Source: Gemmataceae bacterium
GTDB lineage: Bacteria; Planctomycetota; Planctomycetia; Gemmatales; Gemmataceae
DNA length: 57,973 bases
Direction of reading: 5' to 3'
Assembly: GCA_025055215.1 (NCBI GenBank)
Contig: JANWYO010000164.1
Span: 1 to 57,973, forward strand
Shown one piece after another: positions 26,634-34,867 of the stretch. The notes beneath the pieces are model-generated. The model saw nothing but the letters and a program-made list of their open reading frames with translations. It ran no database searches and was not told where the DNA came from. Position 1 is the first letter of the stretch. Each line of letters opens with the position of its first letter. Position numbers and translations under genes: made by a program.

Positions 26634-28088
26634 ATGAGCCAACCGCAAGCGACGGAACTTTTGTTTGAGTTGAGCCGCCCGGGCCGGCGAGCGCACCTGG
26701 TGCCGGCCTGCGACGTGCCGGACAGACCGCTAAGCGAGTTGCTTCCCGCCGGGGCCCTAGCCGAAAAACCCCCGCCCTTGCCCGAAGTGGCGGAAATCGA
26801 CCTGATCCGCCATTTCGTCAACCTCTCCACTCGCAACATGGCCGTGGACACGAACTTCTACCCCCTCGGTTCGTGTACCATGAAGTACAACCCTAAGCGG
26901 CACGAGCGCATCGCCGCCCTGTCCGGCTTGGCGGACGTGCACCCGTTGCAGGCAGACGAGTCGTGCCAGGGCTTGCTGGCGATCCTCTTTGAATTGCAAA
27001 CGATGCTTGCGGAGATCGCCGGGCTGCCTGCCGTCTCCCTTCAGCCGGCGGCCGGCGCGCAAGGTGAGCTAACGTCGCTGCTGGTCGCCCATGCGTATTT
27101 CCGGCACCGGGGCGAGCACCAGCGCAGCCGCGTCCTCATCCCCGACAGCGCCCACGGCACCAATCCGGCGAGCGCGGCCCTGGCCGGGTTCGAGGCGGTG
27201 AGCATCAAGAGCAACCTTCGAGGCCTCGTCGACCTGGACGATCTGCGGGCCAAATTGGACGAGCGGACCGCGGTGTTCATGATTACCAACCCGAACACAC
27301 TCGGCCTGTTCGACGACCAGATCGGCACCATCACCGAGCTGGTGCACCAGCACGGCGGCCTGGTCTACCTCGACGGGGCCAACATGAACGCCATCCTGGG
27401 GATCACGCGGCCGGGAGACTTTGGGGCGGACATGATGCACTACAACGTGCACAAGACGTTCACTGGGCCGCACGGCGCCGGCGGCCCGGGAGCCGGGCCG
27501 ATCGCGGTGCGGGACACCCTGGCCCCGTTTTTGCCCACGCCGATCGTGGCCCGGCAGGGGGAGCGGTACTATCTCGATTTCGATCAACCGCTGTCGATCG
27601 GTCGCGTGCGGAGCTTCTTCGGCAACGTCGGGATCCTGATCCGGGGCTGGTGTTACATTCGCACCCTGGGGGCCGACGGCTTGCGGCGCGTGAGCGAGAA
27701 CGCCGTGCTGAACGCCAATTACCTGCTGGCCCGGCTGAAGGGAGCCTACGAGGTTCCCTATGGTGAGCGCTGCATGCATGAGTTTGTGGCCAGTGCCCGG
27801 GTGCTGCGTCGGGAGCGAAAGGTCAGCGCCATGGACATTGCCAAGCGGCTCCTGGATTTCGGCTTCCACGCCCCAACGGTTTATTTCCCGCTGGTGGTGC
27901 CGGAAGCCCTGATGATCGAACCGACGGAAACCGAGAGCAAGGAGACGCTCGACGCCTTTGCGGACACCTTGCTGCGGGTTCGGAATGAGGAGGCGGCGGT
28001 GTTGCAGACGGCGCCGCACACACTCGACATCAGCCGACCCGACGAGGTTAAGGCCGCCAAGGAGCCGATCCTGCGATGGAAGCCATGA
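26634..28088 (+). CDS. gcvPB: Glycine dehydrogenase (decarboxylating) subunit 2
   Basis: The C-terminal, PLP-binding half of the split P protein, 484 residues. It shows FYPLGSCTMKYNPK, PDSAHGTNPASAALAGFE, MITNPNTLGLFD and the PLP-lysine segment MHYNVHKTFTGPHGAGGPGAGPI, in which Lys274 should form the Schiff base. The frame opens at 26544, but the ATG at 26634 (MSQPQATELLFELSRPGRRAHLVPA) matches the family N-terminus. The end overlaps the start of the octanoyltransferase gene by 13 bp, implying translational coupling. Confidence 0.97.
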   Translation: MSQPQATELLFELSRPGRRAHLVPACDVPDRPLSELLPAGALAEKPPPLPEVAEIDLIRHFVNLSTRNMAVDTNFYPLGSCTMKYNPKRHERIAALSGLADVHPLQADESCQGLLAILFELQTMLAEIAGLPAVSLQPAAGAQGELTSLLVAHAYFRHRGEHQRSRVLIPDSAHGTNPASAALAGFEAVSIKSNLRGLVDLDDLRAKLDERTAVFMITNPNTLGLFDDQIGTITELVHQHGGLVYLDGANMNAILGITRPGDFGADMMHYNVHKTFTGPHGAGGPGAGPIAVRDTLAPFLPTPIVARQGERYYLDFDQPLSIGRVRSFFGNVGILIRGWCYIRTLGADGLRRVSENAVLNANYLLARLKGAYEVPYGERCMHEFVASARVLRRERKVSAMDIAKRLLDFGFHAPTVYFPLVVPEALMIEPTETESKETLDAFADTLLRVRNEEAAVLQTAPHTLDISRPDEVKAAKEPILRWKP

Positions 28089-28819
28089 ATTGCCGACTCC
28101 TCCCCTGGGAGGTGGGAGACGGCGCGGCCAACATGGCGGCGGACGAGGTGTTGCTGGAGACGGCGTGTGTGGGACGGGCGGGGCTGCGATTTTATGCGTG
28201 GAGTCAGCCGACCCTGAGCTTGGGTTACTTTCAGCCGGCGGCGTTGGGTCAAGGGGGCGAGCCCTGGGCCAGGCTGCCGCGGGTACGACGGCCGTCCGGC
28301 GGGGGGGCGCTGATCCATCACGTCGAGTTAACCTACGCCTTGGCGTTGCCGGCCGGACCGCGCTGGCAGCCGGTCGGGAATTCCTGGCTGGTTCGGATGC
28401 ACGGCCTGATTGCCGCCGCCCTGCGGGAGTTTGGCGTATTGACGCAGCTGTGGGCCGGCGGGTCGCTCGGCCAGCCGGCGGACGCGCCACTCTGTTTCCA
28501 GCGACTCACACGCGGTGATCTCCTTTTAGACGCCGCCAAGATCGTCGGCAGCGCGCAGCGGCGGCGCCGCGGGGCGCTCCTCCAGCACGGCGCCATCCTC
28601 TTGGCCGCCAGCCCGCACGCCCCCGAACTTGCGGGCATTTTCGAGCAGACGGGGCGCCGGATCGCGTGCCGCGAATTGGCCGAGGCCATCCGTTCAACCT
28701 TCGTTCAGGCGACCAATTGGACCCTTCACGAGGACGACTGGCACGCGGACGAGCGGCGGCTGATCGGCGAGCTGGCGACGGGGAAGTATCAGCAACCGAC
28801 TTGGAACCTCAAGCGCTAA
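28076..28819 (+). CDS. LipM-like octanoyltransferase / lipoate-protein ligase family
   Basis: The 247-residue protein has the BPL/LplA/LipB fold motifs: RRPSGGGALIHH (71-82) for acyl binding and the segment CFQRLTRGDLLLDAAKIVGSAQRRRRGALLQHGAILL (140 onwards). The latter matches the Bacillus LipM pattern, including Cys140 as the expected acyl-thioester nucleophile and Lys155. LipM moves octanoate from acyl carrier protein to GcvH, the first step of lipoyl assembly. Its position as the last gene of the gcv operon, overlapping gcvPB, fits that substrate. AAGGAG 11 bases upstream supports the ATG at 28076 over the one at 28085. A true lipoate ligase or an inactive paralogue is less likely given the intact Cys and Lys. 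Confidence 0.85.
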   Translation: MEAMNCRLLPWEVGDGAANMAADEVLLETACVGRAGLRFYAWSQPTLSLGYFQPAALGQGGEPWARLPRVRRPSGGGALIHHVELTYALALPAGPRWQPVGNSWLVRMHGLIAAALREFGVLTQLWAGGSLGQPADAPLCFQRLTRGDLLLDAAKIVGSAQRRRRGALLQHGAILLAASPHAPELAGIFEQTGRRIACRELAEAIRSTFVQATNWTLHEDDWHADERRLIGELATGKYQQPTWNLKR

Positions 28820-28905
28820 AAGACGCGCCGGGTCCCGTGGCGGGGGTCCGGCCACGAAACCCGGCGGTGAGATTGGCCAAGGTCGATCGGCGAAAAGCGG
28901 ATCGA

Positions 28906-29427
28906 TCAGAACTTTTCCGGCTCGATCACGATACTGCCATTCGGATTAATGACCGGAGCGGCCTCAATAGCCGCAGGGGCCTTGGCGTCAGTGTTTTCAC
29001 CTTGGGGCAGCTTCTTCGGTTCCTCCTTGGGCGGAGCAATGGGTTCCGCCTTGGGCATCGGCTGGGGGGCGGGGGCCAACCCGTGGCTGGTGCCAGGCGC
29101 GCACGGGGAGGTCACGACGCAGCAGTCGCAGCAGGGGTCACACTTGCGGCAACGGGCGAAAAGCCGTTGCAACAGCCCCGGCTGGCAGCAGATCTGGTCG
29201 CAGCAGGTCACGGGCGGGCAGGGAACGCAGCAGGGGTCACACTTGCGGCAACGGGCGAAAAGCCGTTGCAACAGCCCCGGCTGGCAGCCGCAGTCGCCGG
29301 CGGGGCAGCAGACGCAGGTTGCGGCACACGCATCGGCGCTTTTGGCCAGTGGCACCGCCGCGGGAACCGGGTCCGCGCCGCAGCACCACGCCGTTGTCAG
29401 GAGCAGACACACAGTGTTCACGGTCAT
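28906..29427 (-). CDS. Secreted Cys-rich protein with internal 33-residue duplication
   Basis: The 173-residue product starts at an ATG preceded by a strong GGAGG and has a signal-like leader (MTVNTVCLLLTTAWCCGADPVPAA). About 25 Cys residues are packed into the first ~110 positions. The segment CQPGLLQRLFARCRKCDPCC occurs twice, 33 residues apart, flanked by CxCC and CCDCC groups. The tail is Pro/Lys/Glu-rich and Cys-free (KAEPIAPPKEEPKKLPQ...), ending INPNGSIVIEPEKF. Cys clustering suggests metal binding or disulfide cross-linking outside the cytoplasm. A second protein of the same design is encoded at 31234-31680. No named family was recognised. Confidence 0.75.
   Translation of the reverse strand: MTVNTVCLLLTTAWCCGADPVPAAVPLAKSADACAATCVCCPAGDCGCQPGLLQRLFARCRKCDPCCVPCPPVTCCDQICCQPGLLQRLFARCRKCDPCCDCCVVTSPCAPGTSHGLAPAPQPMPKAEPIAPPKEEPKKLPQGENTDAKAPAAIEAAPVINPNGSIVIEPEKF
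29128..29189. repeat. 62-bp perfect direct repeat, copy 1
   Basis: Identical over 62 bases to 29227-29288 (copy 2), offset 99 bp, in frame within the Cys-rich gene. Synonymous positions are identical too, pointing to recent duplication or ongoing gene conversion. Confidence 0.95.
29227..29288. repeat. 62-bp perfect direct repeat, copy 2
   Basis: Second copy of the 62-bp unit at 29128-29189. It encodes the upstream (N-terminal) CQPGLLQRLFARCRKCDPCC segment of the Cys-rich protein. Confidence 0.95.
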
Positions 29428-29641
29428 GTCCTCCGTTGAAATCCGAACGGCCGGGTCTCGTCGGGTCCGCGCAGCAATCCCCTCACCGTGCCGTCGGTAA
29501 ACCATTCAGGCAGCGGTCAGCCCGCCAGCTTGGCTGGGTCCGCGGGCCAGGCTGCCTGCCTCAAGTAAGACTCGGTTGCTTCCCCGGACGCGCTTGAACG
29601 CTCTCCCAAGACACTGGCCCAAGCGGTCTGGCACACGGGCG

Positions 29642-31102
29642 TCAGGAGACGGTCCACTTTCCCAGATTGCCCAGCAACGGCGGTCGGCCGTGCGACAGGG
29701 CCGCCTGCCGCTGGCGTCCAACGGCGAGCAGCAGCCAACTGGCAATCGCTAAGGCCGCAATCAACCAATAACCCGGTACCAGCCGGGCGCGCCAGGGACC
29801 TGCGGGATACATGATGACCACGAGAACGACTCCCCACAGGCTGAGCAGTGTCAGGTCGGACTCGGCCCACGGGTGCCGTTTCAGAAACAGGGCCAGGGCG
29901 AAGAATCCTGGCGCCAGGAGAGGGACGAACCAGCGGATGGAGCAGCACGCGCCGGAATAGTTGGACGAGGCCACGGCATAAAGCAACCAGTTTCCCACGC
30001 ACCAACCCAGGGCCACGAGAAGTTCCGGCCGGTATCGGCCCTTGTATCGCCGCAGCCCCACGACCGCCGGGATCAGTAACAGCAGCGGCAAGTTGTGGAT
30101 CAGAAAGCCCCGCTTTCCGACTAACAGCGCCAGAGAGTACTTCACCAGATCGAGCAGCGAGTCGTGGGCCCAACGCCCCGTCATGCTGTGGGCGGTGAAG
30201 GGGCTTCCAGGCCAATTCAGGTACTCGGGCTGAGCGTTGGCCGGCCCCAGCGTGCCGCCGATCCAGGCATTGACGGCGTGGTGAAACCCCACCCATGAAA
30301 AGGCGCTGACGGCAAAGGCCGTCAGCGGCCACCAGCGGCGACAGCGAGACACCACCACGGGCACGGCACACAGCAACAACACGGGCCCGGCCCCCAGATC
30401 AATCGCGTAGGCCAAACCCAGCCAACACCCCAGTCGGATCAGCCGAAGCGTGGAACTGTGACCCAGGGCATACTCCTTCGCGAGGCGCACCAGGTCCAGC
30501 ATGGCCGCCGCCCCCACCCCCAACAGGAGGACGTGGTTATTGACATGCCGGGCATAAACCGGCGCCACCGTAGCCAAAGCGAAACTCGCCGTCAGAAGGA
30601 GCCGCCTCCGCGAAGGCAGGCGCAACTCCTGGCCCAGTGCAGCGATCGACCAGACCGCCCACGCGAAGGCCAGGCCGGACGAGCACACCGTCATCCACCA
30701 GCAAAACGGCCGCGGTTGTTCCTGGGCCTTGAGTCCCAGAACGGTTTGCCACACTTGGTAGCACCCCGCCATGAGCAACGCGGGCACCGGCGATTTGTCA
30801 GAGTACCAATGGCCGTCGATCCACAATTTGTCGGCCGTGCCATGGGCCGTCAGCAATCGGTCATCCGGGTGGTAAGGGTTGGGACGCGGATCAGAGGCAT
30901 CGGAGCGGAGGAAGATCGATCGGTCGATGGCCAAGCTATGATGGTCGATCAACGACTCGACGGCAGCCAGGCGGCTGCCGTCGTTCCAACCGCCGGCGAA
31001 GTCACGGCTACCGACGAGGACCAAAGTGAGAACACCAGCGGCGAGGATGCCGGCGACGCCGTGGCGGAACCCGATCTGGCGAACGAGACTCCCGGTGACC
31101 AT
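29642..31102 (-). CDS. Polytopic membrane protein, possibly GT-C glycosyltransferase-like
   Basis: The 486-residue protein has about ten hydrophobic segments (GVAGILAAGVLTLVLVGS, GLAFAWAVWSIAALG, VLLLCAVPVVV, PLLLLIPAVVGL, FFALALFL, YWLIAALAIASWLLLAVG). An extracytoplasmic loop after the first helix reads LIDHHSLAIDRSIF...YHPDD...WIDGHWYSDKSPVPALL. The YSDK.P motif and the acidic loop resemble planctomycete GT39/mannosyltransferase-like membrane proteins, but this is weak evidence. The frame continues upstream to 31705, yet that stretch only shadows the Cys-rich gene. The ATG at 31102 with GGAAGGA just upstream was chosen. It lies between the two Cys-rich genes on the same strand. Confidence 0.75.
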   Translation of the reverse strand: MVTGSLVRQIGFRHGVAGILAAGVLTLVLVGSRDFAGGWNDGSRLAAVESLIDHHSLAIDRSIFLRSDASDPRPNPYHPDDRLLTAHGTADKLWIDGHWYSDKSPVPALLMAGCYQVWQTVLGLKAQEQPRPFCWWMTVCSSGLAFAWAVWSIAALGQELRLPSRRRLLLTASFALATVAPVYARHVNNHVLLLGVGAAAMLDLVRLAKEYALGHSSTLRLIRLGCWLGLAYAIDLGAGPVLLLCAVPVVVSRCRRWWPLTAFAVSAFSWVGFHHAVNAWIGGTLGPANAQPEYLNWPGSPFTAHSMTGRWAHDSLLDLVKYSLALLVGKRGFLIHNLPLLLLIPAVVGLRRYKGRYRPELLVALGWCVGNWLLYAVASSNYSGACCSIRWFVPLLAPGFFALALFLKRHPWAESDLTLLSLWGVVLVVIMYPAGPWRARLVPGYWLIAALAIASWLLLAVGRQRQAALSHGRPPLLGNLGKWTVS

Positions 31103-31233
31103 GAGTCCTTCCCGCAACGCCAACCAGGGTGGAAAAAACTCCTCGCCGGGGGTGCCAGGCGAGGAGTCCCCCCACCCTGGGGCGTACACTGGAGATGGCA
31201 ACCGACCCAGAGGGCCGGGGCCACCGGGAGCGA

Positions 31234-31680
31234 TTAGTGGCAGCCGCAGCTGGTGACGCAGGTGTTGCAGCAGCGGGGCGCGCCACAGGCATTGAAGAAA
31301 GCCTGGAGCCGTTCCCGCAGCGTCGGCCGGCAGCAGCAACCACAGCTGCAATCGCAGCTCGGCTGGCACGTCTGCACGCAGCAGGTCGGCTGGCACGTCT
31401 GGACGCAGCAAGGCGTGCAGGACGTGTGGCAGCAGCTGCTGGTGTTGCAGCAACGGGGGGCGCCGCAGGCGTTCATGAACGCCTGGAGCCGTTCCCGCAG
31501 CGTCGGCCGGCAGCAACAACCGCTGTCGCAACAGCTGGCGCCGCAGCTTGCGCCACAGCTTGAGCCCGTGGCCACCACCGGAGCGGCGGCCGGGGCCGGG
31601 GCCGGGGCCGTTGCCGGAGCAGGAATCGGCTCCGCACCCGCCAGCCAAGCCGTGGACATCAGCAAGAAAGCAGCATTCAC
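31234..31680 (-). CDS. Secreted Cys-rich protein with internal duplication (paralogous design)
   Basis: The 148-residue product starts at GTG 31680, seven bases after GGAGG. It has a leader (MNAAFLLMSTAWLAGAEP), a Pro/Ala linker, then about 31 Cys in ~110 residues. The unit GCCCRPTLRERLQAFMNACGAPRCCNT appears twice (second copy with FFNAC), separated by a short tandem CCVQTCQPT/CCVQTCQPS. The layout (signal, Cys block, short amphipathic L..RL.A helix, Cys block) parallels the protein at 28906-29427 without close identity. It may be a matrix or metal-binding protein; function unknown. Confidence 0.75.
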   Translation of the reverse strand: MNAAFLLMSTAWLAGAEPIPAPATAPAPAPAAAPVVATGSSCGASCGASCCDSGCCCRPTLRERLQAFMNACGAPRCCNTSSCCHTSCTPCCVQTCQPTCCVQTCQPSCDCSCGCCCRPTLRERLQAFFNACGAPRCCNTCVTSCGCH

Positions 31681-32027
31681 GATCTAACCTCCGTAAGAGA
31701 TTCACGTCGGCTCAAGGGCCGCGGCCAAACAACCGTCGGCTTCCCCACGGTGGGTCGCCCGTCAGTTGGTGCCGTGCTGCGAATCAACCCGAACGCCGTG
31801 ACTTACCTCAAGCACCGTCGTGTGATTCGCTGCTGTTTGGAATCGGCATCCCCAGACCCGGCCTTTAAGCGCTTTTTCCGGGACGCCTCCGCTGCCCCGC
31901 CGACCGCGCTCCGGGCAAAGCGCGAACTTGAAAGATTTCGCCCAACTCCACCAGTCGCCGTGGCGGGCTCCCTCGCACCGCAGGTATAATGCTCCGCCAA
32001 CGGAACGATGACCGGGAAGGAGTCCTC
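31681..32027. other. Divergent gap between Cys-rich gene and recJ
   Basis: This 347-bp stretch has no recognisable gene. It contains the TATAAT box just upstream of recJ (listed separately) and should also hold the promoter of the minus-strand Cys-rich gene, for which no box was identified. Confidence 0.5.
31985..31990 (+). promoter_or_regulatory. Candidate -10 box for the recJ operon
   Basis: A perfect TATAAT ends 37 bp before the recJ GTG. Its last two bases overlap an in-frame ATG at 31989. If this is the -10 element, transcription starts near 31997 and that ATG cannot be the start codon, which supports GTG 32028. The -35 region (around 31962) is GC-rich and unconvincing. Confidence 0.4.
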
Positions 32028-33851
32028 GTGGCAACCCCTCGCAAGCGCTGGCTCCTCTTCACCCACGAGCGGATGGCCGTCGAACGACTGGCGGCCCAGA
32101 TGCGCACCTCTCCAGTGGTTGCCCAACTTCTCCTCAACCGCGGCCTGAGTGAGCCCACCGCCGCTCGCCGCTTCCTGGAAGCGCCGCTCACCGGTCTCCA
32201 TCCCCCGGCCCTTCTCCCGGGTGTCTCCGAGGCCGCCCGCCGCCTGCTGGCGGCGGTGCGGCAAGGCCGCCGCATCGTCGTCTACGGCGACTACGACGTC
32301 GATGGCATCACCGGCACCGCCATCCTCTACAAAGCTCTCCACCTCCTGGGCGGCCAAGTCGATTTCTACCTCCCGAACCGGCTGGAGGAGGGATACGGCC
32401 TGAACATCGACGCCTTGCGGCGGATCGCCGTCGCCGGCGCCCGGACGGTCGTCACCGTCGATTGCGGCATCACGAGCGTCGCCGAGGCGGACGAGGCGCG
32501 CCGCCTGGGATTGGAACTCATCATCACCGACCATCACGAGCCGCGGGAGGAGTTGCCGCCCGCCGACGTCCTCGTCCACCCATGCCTGCCGGGGAGCGGC
32601 TATCCGTTCGGTGAGTTATCGGGGTCCGGCGTGGCCCTGAAAGTGGCCTGGGCCTTGTGCCAGGAGGCGTGCGGCGCCGCGAAAGTCACCCCCCGCCTCC
32701 GCAATTTCCTCCTCGAGGCCGTTACCCTGGCAGCCCTCGGTCTGGTGGCCGACGTCGTCCCGCTGTACGACGAAAACCGCATCCTCGTCCGCCACGGCTT
32801 GCAACGGCTTTGGCCGGCCCCTTCCTTGGGCTTGCACGCGCTCATCCAAGAGGCCGGGCTGGCCAACCTGCCAACCATCCGCGCCGAAGACGTCGGCTTC
32901 AAGCTGGCCCCCCGCCTCAATGCCGCCGGTCGGCTCGGGTGTGCTCGCCTGGTTGTCGAACTCCTGACCACCGCCTCGGCCCAGCGTGCCGCCGACCTGG
33001 CTCGCTTCCTCGAAGGTCAAAACCAGCAACGCCAACAGCTCGAACGACGCATCTTCGCGGAAATCCGCCAGCAACTTGGCGATGACCTTGATGGCCGCCC
33101 CGCCCTGGTCCTGGCCGACGAACGCTGGCACCCCGGAATCATTGGCATCGTCGCGGGCCGACTCGTCGAACTCTACGGTCGCCCCGTGCTGTTGATCGCC
33201 CTGGCCCCCGACCGCGACGGCTTGGGCCGAATCGCCCGGGGCTCCGGGCGCTCGATTGCAGGCTTTCCCCTGCACGAAGCGCTGGCGACATGCCGCCACC
33301 ACCTGTTGAGTTTCGGCGGCCATGCCGCGGCGGCCGGCTTCAGCCTCCGGGCGGAAGCCGTCGATGCCTTCCGGGAGCGTTTCTGCGCCGTGGCCGCCGA
33401 GTACTTCCCCGACGGCCCGCCCACGCCCCCCCTCGTCCTGGACGCCGAAATCCCCCTCAGCGCCCTGACCCCCGGTCTGCTCCGCGACCTCGACCGCCTG
33501 GAGCCGTTTGGCCCGGCCAATCGCCGACCGGTGTTTCTCGCGGGTGGGCTTCGGGTTGTGGGCTCGCCCCGCTGCTTGGGTCCGGGAGAACGGCACCTGA
33601 GCTTTCGCGTCCAGCAAGGCGGCACCTCCCTGCGGGCCATCGCCTTCGGCATGGCCGACCGGCTTGAGGAACTCCTGTCGGCCCAAGGCCAGGTCTGCCT
33701 CGCCTTCCGGCCGCGCCTCAACGAGTGGCAGGGAATTCGCACAATCGAGCTGGAAGTGGTCGATTTCCAAGCCGGTCCCCGGGTCCGGCTGGCGACCGCC
33801 GCGCCCCCGGCTGCGATGCCGCCCGCGGCGGCGGGCGGCCGTGTCTTATGA
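32028..33851 (+). CDS. recJ: Single-stranded-DNA-specific exonuclease RecJ
   Basis: RecJ degrades single-stranded DNA 5' to 3' in recombination and mismatch repair. The 607-residue protein shows the DHH-family motifs GDYDVDGITGTAIL, VTVDCGIT, ITDHHEPREELPPADVLVHP and SGSGVALKVAWAL, followed by the DHHA1 part with LVLADERWHPGIIGIVAGRL and SFGGHAAAAGFSL, and a C-terminal OB-like domain. The GTG at 32028 follows AAGGAG by five bases; an in-frame ATG 39 bp upstream overlaps a likely -10 box. Its stop codon overlaps the next ATG (ATGA), so downstream genes are probably translationally coupled. Confidence 0.95.
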   Translation: MATPRKRWLLFTHERMAVERLAAQMRTSPVVAQLLLNRGLSEPTAARRFLEAPLTGLHPPALLPGVSEAARRLLAAVRQGRRIVVYGDYDVDGITGTAILYKALHLLGGQVDFYLPNRLEEGYGLNIDALRRIAVAGARTVVTVDCGITSVAEADEARRLGLELIITDHHEPREELPPADVLVHPCLPGSGYPFGELSGSGVALKVAWALCQEACGAAKVTPRLRNFLLEAVTLAALGLVADVVPLYDENRILVRHGLQRLWPAPSLGLHALIQEAGLANLPTIRAEDVGFKLAPRLNAAGRLGCARLVVELLTTASAQRAADLARFLEGQNQQRQQLERRIFAEIRQQLGDDLDGRPALVLADERWHPGIIGIVAGRLVELYGRPVLLIALAPDRDGLGRIARGSGRSIAGFPLHEALATCRHHLLSFGGHAAAAGFSLRAEAVDAFRERFCAVAAEYFPDGPPTPPLVLDAEIPLSALTPGLLRDLDRLEPFGPANRRPVFLAGGLRVVGSPRCLGPGERHLSFRVQQGGTSLRAIAFGMADRLEELLSAQGQVCLAFRPRLNEWQGIRTIELEVVDFQAGPRVRLATAAPPAAMPPAAAGGRVL

Positions 33852-34867
33852 CGGCAAACCTACCCCCTGAGGTTCCCCAGACCCCAGACCCACGGTCCGG
33901 CCTTCGCCAGGCCGCCACGGGCGCGTGGCGAAAGACGCTACCCGTGGTCGTCAGTGCGGTCTTACTGGCCTGGGTCTTTACAAGGGTGCCGCCCCAGGAA
34001 CTTGCCTCGGCATTGCACGCCGTGCCCGGCCCGTGGCTGTTGGCCTGCACCGCCGGCCTGGTCCTGACCTTGTACTTCTGGGACGCCGTCTGCCTTCGCT
34101 GGTTATTTTCGCAGCCGAACACGCTCCTGCCACTCAGGCCGGTGTTGTTCGCGCGGGGCTTATCGTACCTTGCGGGCGCTATCAACTACGAGATTGGACA
34201 AGGCTTGCTCGCTTGGCGACTGGCAGAGGTGCGCCACATCCCGGTGTTGGCGGCCTTAGGACGCTGTTTCCTTCTCGGGCTGCACGACTTGGCTGTCCTG
34301 CTCGCCTTCGGTCTGCTGGGTGCGCTTACCAGCAAACACGCGCAGGCCGGTTCGCTCCGCTGGGTCTGCGGGGGCGCTCTCGGAGTGCTGATTGGCCTGG
34401 GGCTGTTGGCAAGGCTTGCTCCCACGGCTTGGCCGCAGCATCGGCAACCTCCCCGCTGGTGGGCGTGCCTAAACTGGTGGGGCGTGGGTCGGTCTCTCCG
34501 GTTGTGCTTGCTGCGCGGGGGATATTACCTGATCATCCTGCTTTACGCCCTGGTAAGCCTGCCACTTTGCGGCGTTTGCGTAGATTATAGAGTAGTCTTC
34601 AGTGTCATCCCGCTCGTCATGGTCGCGGACGGTCTGCCCATTAGCGTTTCTGGTCTGGGCACGCGGGAAACGGCGCTGTTGTGGCTGTTGCCGGACGTGC
34701 CGGCGAACCGCCTGGTGGCGTTCAGCCTCCTGTGGTCCGTGGGCCTGATGGTCGGCCGCGCCACCCTCGGCTTGGTGCATCTGTGGCTGGGGTACTTGCT
34801 GAGGGGGCGACTGCACGCCAACAATCGAACGAGCAACGGGCGGGGAGGAGCGAAGCACGGACCATGA
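33848..34867 (+). CDS. LPG-synthase-type (UPF0104) integral membrane protein
   Basis: The 339-residue protein has about seven to eight hydrophobic segments and the C-terminal family signature ADGLPISVSGLGTRETALLWLL, characteristic of the lysylphosphatidylglycerol synthase transmembrane family (PF03706). It lacks the soluble aminoacyltransferase domain of full MprF, so it resembles the stand-alone members, some of which act as flippases or lipid-linked-product transporters. Its ATG overlaps the recJ stop (ATGA) and its own TGA overlaps the next ATG. In context it could move the product of the downstream enzymes across the membrane, but that is inference. Confidence 0.85.
   Translation: MTANLPPEVPQTPDPRSGLRQAATGAWRKTLPVVVSAVLLAWVFTRVPPQELASALHAVPGPWLLACTAGLVLTLYFWDAVCLRWLFSQPNTLLPLRPVLFARGLSYLAGAINYEIGQGLLAWRLAEVRHIPVLAALGRCFLLGLHDLAVLLAFGLLGALTSKHAQAGSLRWVCGGALGVLIGLGLLARLAPTAWPQHRQPPRWWACLNWWGVGRSLRLCLLRGGYYLIILLYALVSLPLCGVCVDYRVVFSVIPLVMVADGLPISVSGLGTRETALLWLLPDVPANRLVAFSLLWSVGLMVGRATLGLVHLWLGYLLRGRLHANNRTSNGRGGAKHGP

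Noticed and set aside
31103-31705. 200-codon N-terminal extension of the membrane protein at 29642-31102
   Set aside because: It overlaps the Cys-rich gene in another frame and reads as low-complexity shadow; the ATG at 31102 has a good ribosome-binding site.
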